Shown here: piece after piece, positions 9,477-16,245 of the stretch
Position numbering within the stretch: position 1 is the first letter of the stretch
Layout of the letters: the number at the start of each line of letters is the position of its first letter
DNA from: Sphaerimonospora mesophila NBRC 14179 = JCM 3151
GTDB taxonomy: Bacteria; Actinomycetota; Actinomycetes; Streptosporangiales; Streptosporangiaceae
Length of the DNA: 53,630 bases
NCBI GenBank assembly: GCA_001552515.1
Contig: BCRI01000040.1
Span: 1-53,630, forward strand
Reading direction: 5' to 3'
Program-made: the position numbers and the translations under genes
The notes under the pieces: model-generated
The model's input: only the letters and a program-made list of their open reading frames with translations
Database searches by the model: none
What the model was told of the DNA's origin: nothing

Positions 9477-10067
9477 ATGACCATGAACGTTGCGCCCTCG
9501 ACCGCCGACGTCACCACGGCGCGCGCGATGATCGCGTCCAATCCCGACGTGCTCGTCGTCGACGTACGGACCGCCGCGGAGTTCGAGACCGCGCACATCG
9601 ACGGCGCGATCAACCTGCCGCTCGACCAGGTCGACGTCCACCTGCGCCGGATCGTCGCCGACGCGGGCGGCCGGCTGCTGCTGATCTGCCAGTCGGGCAA
9701 CCGCGCGAACAAGGCGCAGCAGCGACTCTGCGAGGCCGGGCTGCCCGACACGGTCGTGCTGTCCGGCGGGATGAACTCCTGGATCGCCTCCGGGGCGCCG
9801 GTCATCCGCGGCAGGCGGAAATGGAGCCTGGAGCGTCAGGTGCGCCTGGTCGCGGGCGGCCTCGTGCTGGCGTCCATCGTGGCCGACCTGTGGCTGCCGG
9901 GGGCGCGGTTCGCGGGCGCCTTCATCGGCGCCGGCCTGGTCTTCGCGTCGGTCACGGACACCTGTGCGATGGGCATGCTGCTGTCCAAGCTGCCCTACAA
10001 CCGCGGCCGGGCCGATGCCGCCGAGGCGCTGGCCTGCATCGTCAAGCCCGCCCGCTCCCGGGCCTGA
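9477..10067 (+). CDS. rhodanese with C-terminal DUF2892-like membrane domain
   Basis: A 196-residue sulfurtransferase resembling E. coli YgaP. The rhodanese domain (about residues 10-110) has the active loop CQSGNR with Cys71, which carries the persulfide. Residues 115-180 form a DUF2892-like segment with two hydrophobic stretches (VRLVAGGLVLASIVADLWLP and AFIGAGLVFASVTDTCAMG), so the enzyme is membrane bound. A second Cys lies in TDTCAMG in the membrane part. The ATG at 9477 has a GTGAGGA ribosome binding site. It stands between the repressor and the TauE fusion gene and has its own operator, placing it in the persulfide detoxification regulon. Confidence 0.88.
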   Translation: MTMNVAPSTADVTTARAMIASNPDVLVVDVRTAAEFETAHIDGAINLPLDQVDVHLRRIVADAGGRLLLICQSGNRANKAQQRLCEAGLPDTVVLSGGMNSWIASGAPVIRGRRKWSLERQVRLVAGGLVLASIVADLWLPGARFAGAFIGAGLVFASVTDTCAMGMLLSKLPYNRGRADAAEALACIVKPARSRA

Positions 10068-10115
10068 TTCGAGCCGACTTCCCGTCCCATGCGGCGGGGC
10101 AGTCTGTCTCCCATA

Positions 10116-10129
10116 TACCCCCGGGGGTA
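10116..10129 (+). promoter_or_regulatory. CsoR/CstR-type operator 3
   Basis: TACCCCCGGGGGTA is a perfect 14-bp palindrome, 17 bp before the start of the TauE fusion gene at 10147. It differs from the sites at 9042 and 9440 only in lacking asymmetry at the centre. Confidence 0.8.
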
Positions 10130-10146
10130 ATAGGAAAGGCTATGAC

Positions 10147-12435
10147 ATGCTCATCGTGACCCTGGCCGCCGCGGTGGTGGTCGGTCTGACGCTCGGGCTG
10201 TTCGGCGGGGGCGGGTCGATCCTCACCGTGCCGCTGCTCGTCTACATCGCCGGCGTCCCGGCCAAGCAGGCGATCGCCATGTCCCTGTTCGTGGTGGGGG
10301 TGACCAGCGCGGTCAGCGCGATCGGGCATGCCAGGGCGGGGCGGATCCGATGGCGGACCGGGCTCGTCTTCGGCGCCGCCGGCATGGCGGGCGCCTACGG
10401 CGGCGGCCTGCTCGGACCGCACCTGCCCGAGGCGCTGCTGCTCACCGCGTTCGCGCTGATGATGGCGGCCACCGCGATCGCGATGATCCGCGGCCGCGGA
10501 GCACCACGGCGGCCCCCGGAACGCCCGGATCCGCCGATCACGCACGTGGTGGCCGAGGGCGTGATCGTCGGCGTGGTCACCGGTCTGGTCGGCGCCGGCG
10601 GCGGCTTCCTGGTCGTTCCCGCGCTGGTGCTCCTCGGCGGCCTGCCGATGAGCGTCGCGGTGGGCACCTCGCTGATCGTCATCGCGATGAAGTCGTTCGC
10701 CGGCCTCGCCGGCTACCTGCAGAGCACCCCCGTCGACTGGTCGATCGCACTGTCCGTCACCACCGCCGCCGTCGTCGGCGGGCTCGTCGGCGGGCGGCTC
10801 GCCCGGCGGATCCAGGCCGACCGCCTGCGCAGGGCCTTCGGCTGGTTCGTGCTCGTGATGGGCGCCTTCGTCCTGAGCCGGCAGACGCCGCCGGAGCTGC
10901 TCCGCTCGCCGTGGGCCGTCGCCGCACTGGTCGCCGCCGCCCTGCCGGCCGCCGCCGCATACCTGCTTCGCGCACGCAGGAGACGTCACCAGAAAGACCA
11001 CACCCGGTTGCAGCCGCGATCCGGACCGTCACCCACAGGAGGAAATGAAATGATCTTCACGCAGTACTATCTGGACTGCCTCTCGCAGGCGTCGTACCTG
11101 ATCGGCGACGAGAGCAGCGGCCGCGCCGTCGTGGTCGACCCCAGGCGCGACATCGCGGAGTACGTCGCCGACGCCGAGGCGCACGGCCTGCGGATCGAAG
11201 GGGTGATCAACACCCATTTCCACGCCGACTTCATCGCGGGTCACCTGGAGCTGGCCGCACGCACCGGCGCGTGGATCGGGTACGGCCGCCGGGCCGAGGC
11301 GGAGTACCCCATCCGCAAGCTGGCCGACGGCGAGCGGATCGAGCTCGGCGACGTGGTCCTCGAGATCATGGAGACGCCCGGTCACACGCCCGAGTCGATC
11401 AGCGTGCTCGTGTACGAGCACGCGAGCGATGCCGTGCCGTACGGCGTGCTGACCGGCGACGCGCTGTTCATCGGCGACGTCGGCCGGCCGGACCTGCTCG
11501 CCTCACTCGGCATGACCGCGGACCGGCTGGGCCGAATGCTGTACGACAGCGTCCAGCGCAAACTGATGGCGCTGGACGACGAGGTGCGGGTCTTCCCCGC
11601 ACACGGCGCGGGCTCGGCCTGCGGCAAGAACCTCTCCACGGAACGGCAGTCGACGATCGGACGGCAGCGGCTGACCAACTACGCCTGTGCCCCGATGAGC
11701 GAGGAGGAGTTCCTGGCCATCGTCACCGAGGGACAGCCGGCCGCGCCCGGCTACTTCGGCTACGACGCCATGCTCAACCGGCAGAACCGCGAACTGTTCG
11801 ACATCGGCGCGCACGCCCGTTCGCTGTCGGTGGAGGAGGTCCTGGCCAGGCGGGAAGCGGGCGCGGTCGTCGTCGACGCCAGGGACGCCCAGGAGTTCGC
11901 ACTCGCCCACCTGAAAGGCTCGATCAACGTCTCGGCCGACGGCCGGTTCGCCGAGCGGGCCGGCATGGTCGTCACGCCCGGCAGCGAGATCATCGTGGTC
12001 GCCCCGCAGGGCCGGGAGGCCGAGGTCGTGACGCGCCTCGGCCGGATCGGCTTCGACACGGTCACCGGCCATCTGCGCGATCCCGAGACCGCCTTCCTCA
12101 CCGTGCCCGGCGAGATCGCCCACTCCTCCCGGGTCACGGCCGCCGACCTGCGGCAGGCGCTGGACGGGGAGGAGCCGCCCGTGCTCCTCGACGTGCGCAA
12201 CGAGGGGGAGGTCGCCGGTGGGGCCATCGGGGCATCGATCAACATCCCGCTCGCCGAGCTCGCCGCCAGGCTGGCGGAGGTCCCGGCCGACCGTCCGGTC
12301 GTGGTCTACTGCGCCGGCGGCGCCCGCTCCGCGATCGCCGCCAGCCTGCTCACTCACACGGGGCGGGCGGAGGTGTCCGATCTGATCGGCGGGTACGACG
12401 CCTGGCGGCGCGCGCTCACACCCGCCGAGGCGTAG
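10147..12435 (+). CDS. TauE/SafE permease fused to persulfide dioxygenase and two rhodanese domains
   Basis: One uninterrupted 762-codon frame. Residues 1-275 form a TauE/SafE (DUF81) transporter with the repeated GLFGGGGSILTVPLLV and GLVGAGGGFLVVPALV motifs. A basic linker (RARRRRHQK onward) leads to an MBL domain starting at residue 302 (MIFTQYYLDCLSQASYLIGD; NTHFHADF; GHTPESIS) and two rhodanese domains. The first lacks a Cys (VVAPQGRE); the second has CAGGARS with Cys at about 722. Usually permease and dioxygenase are separate genes. An AGGAGG site lies just before the ATG at 11050, so a free 461-residue dioxygenase could also be made from this gene. Expected role: export or import of a sulfur oxyanion such as sulfite, and oxidation of persulfide in the cytosol. 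The basic linker suggests the C-terminal part is cytosolic. A frameshift in the data is possible but not needed. Confidence 0.85.
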   Translation: MLIVTLAAAVVVGLTLGLFGGGGSILTVPLLVYIAGVPAKQAIAMSLFVVGVTSAVSAIGHARAGRIRWRTGLVFGAAGMAGAYGGGLLGPHLPEALLLTAFALMMAATAIAMIRGRGAPRRPPERPDPPITHVVAEGVIVGVVTGLVGAGGGFLVVPALVLLGGLPMSVAVGTSLIVIAMKSFAGLAGYLQSTPVDWSIALSVTTAAVVGGLVGGRLARRIQADRLRRAFGWFVLVMGAFVLSRQTPPELLRSPWAVAALVAAALPAAAAYLLRARRRRHQKDHTRLQPRSGPSPTGGNEMIFTQYYLDCLSQASYLIGDESSGRAVVVDPRRDIAEYVADAEAHGLRIEGVINTHFHADFIAGHLELAARTGAWIGYGRRAEAEYPIRKLADGERIELGDVVLEIMETPGHTPESISVLVYEHASDAVPYGVLTGDALFIGDVGRPDLLASLGMTADRLGRMLYDSVQRKLMALDDEVRVFPAHGAGSACGKNLSTERQSTIGRQRLTNYACAPMSEEEFLAIVTEGQPAAPGYFGYDAMLNRQNRELFDIGAHARSLSVEEVLARREAGAVVVDARDAQEFALAHLKGSINVSADGRFAERAGMVVTPGSEIIVVAPQGREAEVVTRLGRIGFDTVTGHLRDPETAFLTVPGEIAHSSRVTAADLRQALDGEEPPVLLDVRNEGEVAGGAIGASINIPLAELAARLAEVPADRPVVVYCAGGARSAIAASLLTHTGRAEVSDLIGGYDAWRRALTPAEA
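11036..11052 (+). promoter_or_regulatory. internal Shine-Dalgarno and start inside the TauE-dioxygenase fusion
   Basis: AGGAGG (11037-11042) is spaced 7 bases from the in-frame ATG at 11050, which begins the canonical dioxygenase N-terminus MIFTQYYLDC. No stop codon separates it from the TauE frame. It suggests a second translation product. Confidence 0.7.
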
Positions 12436-12465
12436 GCCGCCGGAGGACGTTCCGATCAGGGCCAT

Positions 12466-12496
12466 GGCCGGGTTCCGCTCGTCGCGGAGCCCGGCC
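12466..12496. terminator. hairpin between convergent genes
   Basis: The arms GGCCGGG (12466-12472) and CCCGGCC (12490-12496), extended inward by CCGC/GCGG after two mismatches, lie between the convergent fusion gene and the universal stress gene. It probably acts as a bidirectional terminator; no T run is present. Confidence 0.45.
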
Positions 12497-12524
12497 GACG
12501 CCCGGGTGAGCCGCGTGCCGATCA

Positions 12525-13418
12525 CTACGTCGTTTCCGGTCGCGGCTTCTCCTCGGCGGGCGGCGCCTTCGGCCGTACCACCGCGATCGGGCCGTGGGCG
12601 TGGTGCAGGACGGCCCGGCTGACCGACCCCAGCACCAGCGACCGCACCGCGCCGCGTCCCCTGGAGCCGACGACCACCAGGTCGGCCTCCGCCGAGGCCT
12701 CGACGAGGGCGGTGACCGGGTGGACCGACACGACGGCCGGCACGGCGTCCACTCCGGGATGCTTCTCCCGCCACTCCCTGAGCGTGCCGGTCACGAGGTC
12801 CTCGTGCGCCCGCCGCACCTCGTCGAGGTCATAGACCATCGAGGGGGCGTAGACGTACGTCGGCAGCTGCCAGGCGTGCACCACCCGCAGCCGGGCGCCG
12901 CGCAGCGCGGCCTCCTCGAAGGCGTAGGCGAGCGCCGCCTCGGATTCGGGCGAGCCGTCGAACCCCACGGCGATCTCCCCCCGTACGGCCGGCGGGCCCG
13001 GGCGTACGACGACCACGGGCGCGTCCACGTGACCGGCGACATGGGTGCTGACCGATCCGAGCAGCATCCCGGTGAAGCCGCCCAGGCCACGGCTGCCGAC
13101 GACCAGCTCGGTGGCGCGCTCCGCCTGCCCGCGCAGGACGTGGACGGGCTCCCCCTCGATCATCTCGGTGGTGACCTCGGTGCCGGGCCGCCGTTCCCGC
13201 GCGGCCTGCTCGGCCTGCCGCAGGATCTCCCGTCCCGACCCGGCCAGGTGGTCGTACACGTCGGACACCGGGTAGCGGGGGATGTCGTACGGCGTGAGGT
13301 CGAGGACGTGGACGATGCGCAGGGGCAGGTGCTTGCGCGCGGCGTCGTCGGCCGCCCACTCCACGGCGGCGGTGGCGGCGGGTGAGCCGTCGGTCGCGAC
13401 CACGATCGGTTCTGTCAT
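12525..13418 (-). CDS. tandem universal stress protein
   Basis: The 297-residue protein has two UspA domains (about 1-140 and 150-285). Each starts with a DGSP motif (ATDGSPAATAAVEWA; GFDGSPESEAALAYA) and ends with an ATP-binding loop (VGSRGLGGFTGMLLGSVSTHV; VGSRGRGAVRSLVLGSVSRAV) of the G-2x-G-9x-G(S/T) type, so it should bind ATP like the mycobacterial tandem Usps. The start ATG at 13418 has a GGAGAAG site. It lies 15 bp after a possible small ORF on the same strand and may end the WxL-type operon that starts at 15140. Confidence 0.92.
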   Translation of the reverse strand: MTEPIVVATDGSPAATAAVEWAADDAARKHLPLRIVHVLDLTPYDIPRYPVSDVYDHLAGSGREILRQAEQAARERRPGTEVTTEMIEGEPVHVLRGQAERATELVVGSRGLGGFTGMLLGSVSTHVAGHVDAPVVVVRPGPPAVRGEIAVGFDGSPESEAALAYAFEEAALRGARLRVVHAWQLPTYVYAPSMVYDLDEVRRAHEDLVTGTLREWREKHPGVDAVPAVVSVHPVTALVEASAEADLVVVGSRGRGAVRSLVLGSVSRAVLHHAHGPIAVVRPKAPPAEEKPRPETT

Positions 13419-13433
13419 GGCTTCTCCTCTTCG

Positions 13434-13601
13434 TCACACCGGTCGATCATCGCCTGCCGGCGCCGTCTTCCGGCTGCCGATCTCAGCGTCGGCCGGGGCA
13501 GGCGCCGGAACCAGGGGCGCAGGGCCTTCCCGGCGATGGACCTTGGCCACCGGGATCCGGAGGCCGAAGGTCACCGCGGGAGCGTGACCGCTCCCACTCA
13601 T
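13434..13601 (-). CDS. possible 55-residue ORF coupled to the surface protein gene
   Basis: This short ORF starts at an ATG whose ATGA overlaps the stop of the upstream surface-protein gene, with GGGGAGAG just before it, and ends 15 bp before the universal stress gene. The product (MSGSGHAPAVTFGLRIPVAK, then a Pro/Ala-rich PAPLVPAPAPADAEIG tail) has no recognisable domain. Support is positional only: overlapping start, good ribosome binding site, filling the gap in a same-strand gene row. Confidence 0.4.
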   Translation of the reverse strand: MSGSGHAPAVTFGLRIPVAKVHRREGPAPLVPAPAPADAEIGSRKTAPAGDDRPV

Positions 13602-14611
13602 GCTCTCCCCATCTCCCGCGCTCTGCGTCGCCGCCTGAAGAGGAGGAAGCCGGCCGCGGCGAGGACGGGCACCGCCACCGCGGTCGCGGCGACACCGAGA
13701 GCGGCCGACCTCGGCCCGACGGGCCGGCCGGTGGTTCCCGCGGCCGTGGGAAAGGTGAGCGTCGCCGTGACCGTACGCCGGATCATGCCGCTCGACAGCT
13801 CCAGGCGGACGTCCCATGGGCCGTTCGGAAGCCGTTCGTCCAGCACCACCCGCACGGGAGCACGATCACCCGGGGCCAGTGCCGTACCGAGCGTGACCGG
13901 GAACGGGCCGGCCCGCAGTCCACCCGGCCCGTCCGACAGGGTCAGCTTGCCCCCCATCTCCAGGACCCGGCCTCCGGTGTTGCTGACCTGTGCCAGGACC
14001 TCCGGCCTGCCGTCCCCGGCCCGCGCCGGCACCAGCTTCTCGACCTGGAAGTCCGAGGCGGGTTCGCCGCCGACACCGACGTCGAGGTAGACGCGGATGC
14101 CCACCCGCGCCGCCACTCCGATGTTGCGCGTGCCACTCGGCGGAGCGTCGGTCTGCGCCCAGACCACCGCGTAGCGCTCCCCCTCCGATGCCGTGTCGGG
14201 GACCCGGATCGTGGTCGTCACCACGGCATGGCCGCGAGCGGGCACGTCGAAGGCGGGGCGGTCGAAGGAGATCCAGCTCGTCAGCTCGTTGCGTGCGCTC
14301 CCCGCGCCCGCGGTGAACCGGTGCCGCTCGATCGTCGCCGCGGTGGCGCCCATGCCGACGTGCAGCGGCTTGGCCGAGGTGTTGGTGACCTGCACACGCC
14401 TGCGAATGGTGCTTCCCGGCTTCAGGTGGTCGACGATCTCATAACGGGCGCGCGGGTCGTTCGCGCGGTTGACCGGAGCCTCCAGCAGCCGGATCCCGAA
14501 ACGGCCGCCGTCGTCCCGGCCGCCGGAGACGTCGGCGGCGGCATGCGGACCGCCGCCGCCCACGCCCAGCACGAGCGTGAGCAGCAGCGACGTCGTCAGC
14601 ACACGGAACAC
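13598..14611 (-). CDS. secreted WxL-interacting-like (DUF916-type) surface protein with C-terminal anchor
   Basis: A 337-residue secreted protein with a signal peptide (MFRVLTTSLLLTLVLGVGG). Two Ig-like halves follow: the first has the layout of DUF916/WxL-interacting proteins (GIRLLEAPVNRANDPRARYE, VQVTNTSAKPLHV, GERYAVVWAQ), the second (FQVEKLVPARAGDGRPEVLA, VSNTGGRVLEMGGKLTL) matches the DUF3324-like part. A C-terminal TM helix (SAALGVAATAVAVPVLAAAGFLLF) and an Arg-rich tail anchor it in the membrane. It lies 13 bp downstream of the WxL-like gene, a pairing typical of WxL loci in Firmicutes. Partner and ligand are unknown. Confidence 0.65.
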   Translation of the reverse strand: MFRVLTTSLLLTLVLGVGGGGPHAAADVSGGRDDGGRFGIRLLEAPVNRANDPRARYEIVDHLKPGSTIRRRVQVTNTSAKPLHVGMGATAATIERHRFTAGAGSARNELTSWISFDRPAFDVPARGHAVVTTTIRVPDTASEGERYAVVWAQTDAPPSGTRNIGVAARVGIRVYLDVGVGGEPASDFQVEKLVPARAGDGRPEVLAQVSNTGGRVLEMGGKLTLSDGPGGLRAGPFPVTLGTALAPGDRAPVRVVLDERLPNGPWDVRLELSSGMIRRTVTATLTFPTAAGTTGRPVGPRSAALGVAATAVAVPVLAAAGFLLFRRRRRAREMGRA

Positions 14612-14624
14612 CGGGAGCAGGCGA

Positions 14625-15140
14625 TCAGGCGACCAGATGGGTCACCGTCCCGGTGTAGTCGACCGCCGTGGCCGTGTTGGGCACCGCCATGGCCAGCGTG
14701 GGGTTCCAGCCGGCCGCGTTGCTGCCCGTACCGGCCGTGTGGGAGAAGGCGGTGATGGGAGTGGTGCTGAGCGGGCCGGCCGTGCCCGGCGTGAAGGTTC
14801 CGTCGCCGACCGTCGATGTGGCGTCCCCCGGGGTGTACGTCACGGCGGACGCGGGGATCGCCGGCACACCGGTGGCGGCGAAGTCCGTCGCGGACACCGT
14901 GGCGGTCCAGGCGGCCGGGTTCGCGCCCCGCAGGTCGGTGACCGTCACCGTCCCCAGCTGTCCGGTGATCGTGGTCCCGGGAGCCCCGGACCCGATGGTC
15001 ACGGCGGCGGGCACCGCGATCGACAGCGCGCCCGCCGTCACGGTGAACGTCGTCGTGGTGTCCTCGGCGTTCGCCGGGGCGACGTTCATCACCGTCAGGG
15101 CGGCGGCACCGGCCATGAGAAGGGCGAGGCGACGCACCAT
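14625..15140 (-). CDS. secreted WxL-domain-like protein
   Basis: A 171-residue exported protein with signal peptide MVRRLALLMAGAAALTVMNV and cleavage near APANAED. The mature part is a Thr/Ala/Gly-rich beta protein. The segment NPAAWTATVSATDF resembles the first WxL signature (Trp followed by alternating V/S residues), and the C-terminus (DYTGTVTHLVA) resembles the end of the domain, although the second WxL motif is not clear. It is first in a same-strand series with the DUF916-like protein. The ATG at 15140 is chosen over an upstream start because it begins the signal peptide and has GGAAAGAGAG before it. An AT-rich stretch at 15155-15185 is the likely promoter. Confidence 0.65.
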   Translation of the reverse strand: MVRRLALLMAGAAALTVMNVAPANAEDTTTTFTVTAGALSIAVPAAVTIGSGAPGTTITGQLGTVTVTDLRGANPAAWTATVSATDFAATGVPAIPASAVTYTPGDATSTVGDGTFTPGTAGPLSTTPITAFSHTAGTGSNAAGWNPTLAMAVPNTATAVDYTGTVTHLVA

Positions 15141-15154
15141 TTCATTACTCTCTT

Positions 15155-15190
15155 TCCTAAAAAATCGGATTATTAGACCGCTTAATGACT
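15155..15190 (-). promoter_or_regulatory. AT-rich promoter region of the WxL-like operon
   Basis: About 35 bp of markedly low GC (CCTAAAAAATCGGATTATTA and following bases on the + strand) stand directly before the signal-peptide gene on the minus strand, in otherwise GC-rich DNA. No exact -35/-10 pair is claimed. Confidence 0.35.
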
Positions 15191-15369
15191 GAACCGCCCA
15201 CACGGGCACGCGATCACTTCCGGAGGTTATGCGCGCCGGTCGGCGGTCACCGGGGGACATGCCGAGCGCACACCTCAATGGGATGGCGTCTTTTCACCCC
15301 TGTGAGGGAGCGGCCGGGTGGACCTGCCGTTATGGGAAGATCTGTAACTGTTGTGATGGTTTTAGACGG

Positions 15370-15699
15370 ATGATCGTGACGACTGCTCCCAGTCGGGTGA
15401 TCGGTGGCCGCTACCGGCTGCTCCGCCGACTCGGCCAGGGCGGCATGGGCACGGTCTGGGAGGGCCACGACGGCCTGCTCGACCGGCGCGTGGCGGTCAA
15501 AGAGGTGACGCTTCCGCCGGGGACGAGTGACGCCCACCGGGCCGAGACGATCGAACGGGCCACCCGCCGGGAGGTGGTGCAGGTCATCTCCACCGGGTCG
15601 TCGCTCTGCTACCTCCACTGGCAGGTGCGTGAGAAGCACTGGGAGACCTACGAGCCCACCATGCGGGCGGTCTTCGCCTCCTGCACCGCGCCCGCCTGA
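15370..15699 (+). pseudogene. serine/threonine kinase remnant with the catalytic middle deleted
   Basis: The 109-residue frame keeps the beginning of a Hanks-type kinase N-lobe: YRLLRRLGQGGMGTVWEGHD (Gly-rich loop) and VAVKEVTLP (catalytic-type Lys), then the start of helix C (ETIERATRRE). It then jumps to VVQVISTGSSLCYLHWQVRE and KHWETYEPTMRAVFASC, which resembles the far C-terminal extracellular tail of actinobacterial kinases of this class. The HRD and DFG motifs, the C-lobe and the TM helix are all absent, so it cannot phosphorylate. The open frame across the junction shows an in-frame internal deletion. It ends where the convergent gene begins (15700). Confidence 0.7.
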
Positions 15700-16164
15700 T
15701 CAGGAGGCGACGATGAGGGTCTGGGGGGCGATCTGGCGCATCAGCGTGCGCAGCCACAGCAGATGTGCCGCCGTCGCGGCCCCGCAGTGGCGGACGGCGT
15801 CGACCAGTTCCTCGTCCCCGACGCCCTCGGCCGCCTGCGCGATGAGCGTCCACGAGATCTCGCACTGGGTGGCCAGCAGATAGAGGTCGTGCAGGTCGCG
15901 CAGCAGGCCGAGCCTGCCCCGCCGGGCCCCGGAGAACAGCGCGGAATGCATCCGCTCGGGCTCCTCGGACAACTGCGCCGAATACCTCCGGACGAAGGGC
16001 TCCAGCCGCCGGGCGTTGTCGCCGCACTGCTCGGCCAGTCGCTCGCACACGCCGATCAGGTCGGGCTCGTCGGGATGGGCGCGCCGTACCGCGCACAGGG
16101 CGTCGGCCAACTCGTGCTGGGACCGGTGAAGCAGACCGAGGTAATGGGCGAGATGCATTCTCAT
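15700..16164 (-). CDS. helical-bundle protein linked to the molybdopterin oxidoreductase homologue
   Basis: A 154-residue all-helical protein with no signal peptide or TM segment. It reads like a ferritin-like or DUF892-type four-helix bundle: HYLGLLHRSQHELADALCAV, a central CGDNARRLEPFVRRY, DLHDLYLLATQCEISWTLIAQ and a C-terminal LIVAS. It lacks a clear di-iron ligand set (ExxH pairs). It lies about 80 bp downstream of the MopB homologue on the same strand and may be cotranscribed. The function is unknown; I recall similar small proteins beside nitrate-reductase-like genes in actinobacteria, but could not check this. Confidence 0.65.
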   Translation of the reverse strand: MRMHLAHYLGLLHRSQHELADALCAVRRAHPDEPDLIGVCERLAEQCGDNARRLEPFVRRYSAQLSEEPERMHSALFSGARRGRLGLLRDLHDLYLLATQCEISWTLIAQAAEGVGDEELVDAVRHCGAATAAHLLWLRTLMRQIAPQTLIVAS

Positions 16165-16245
16165 CGGCCGTCTCCCTCCGGCTCGGTTGACCTGTCCCCG
16201 CTTCAGCCGCCGGCCGTCACCTCCCGGAACTCTTCCGCCAAATGA

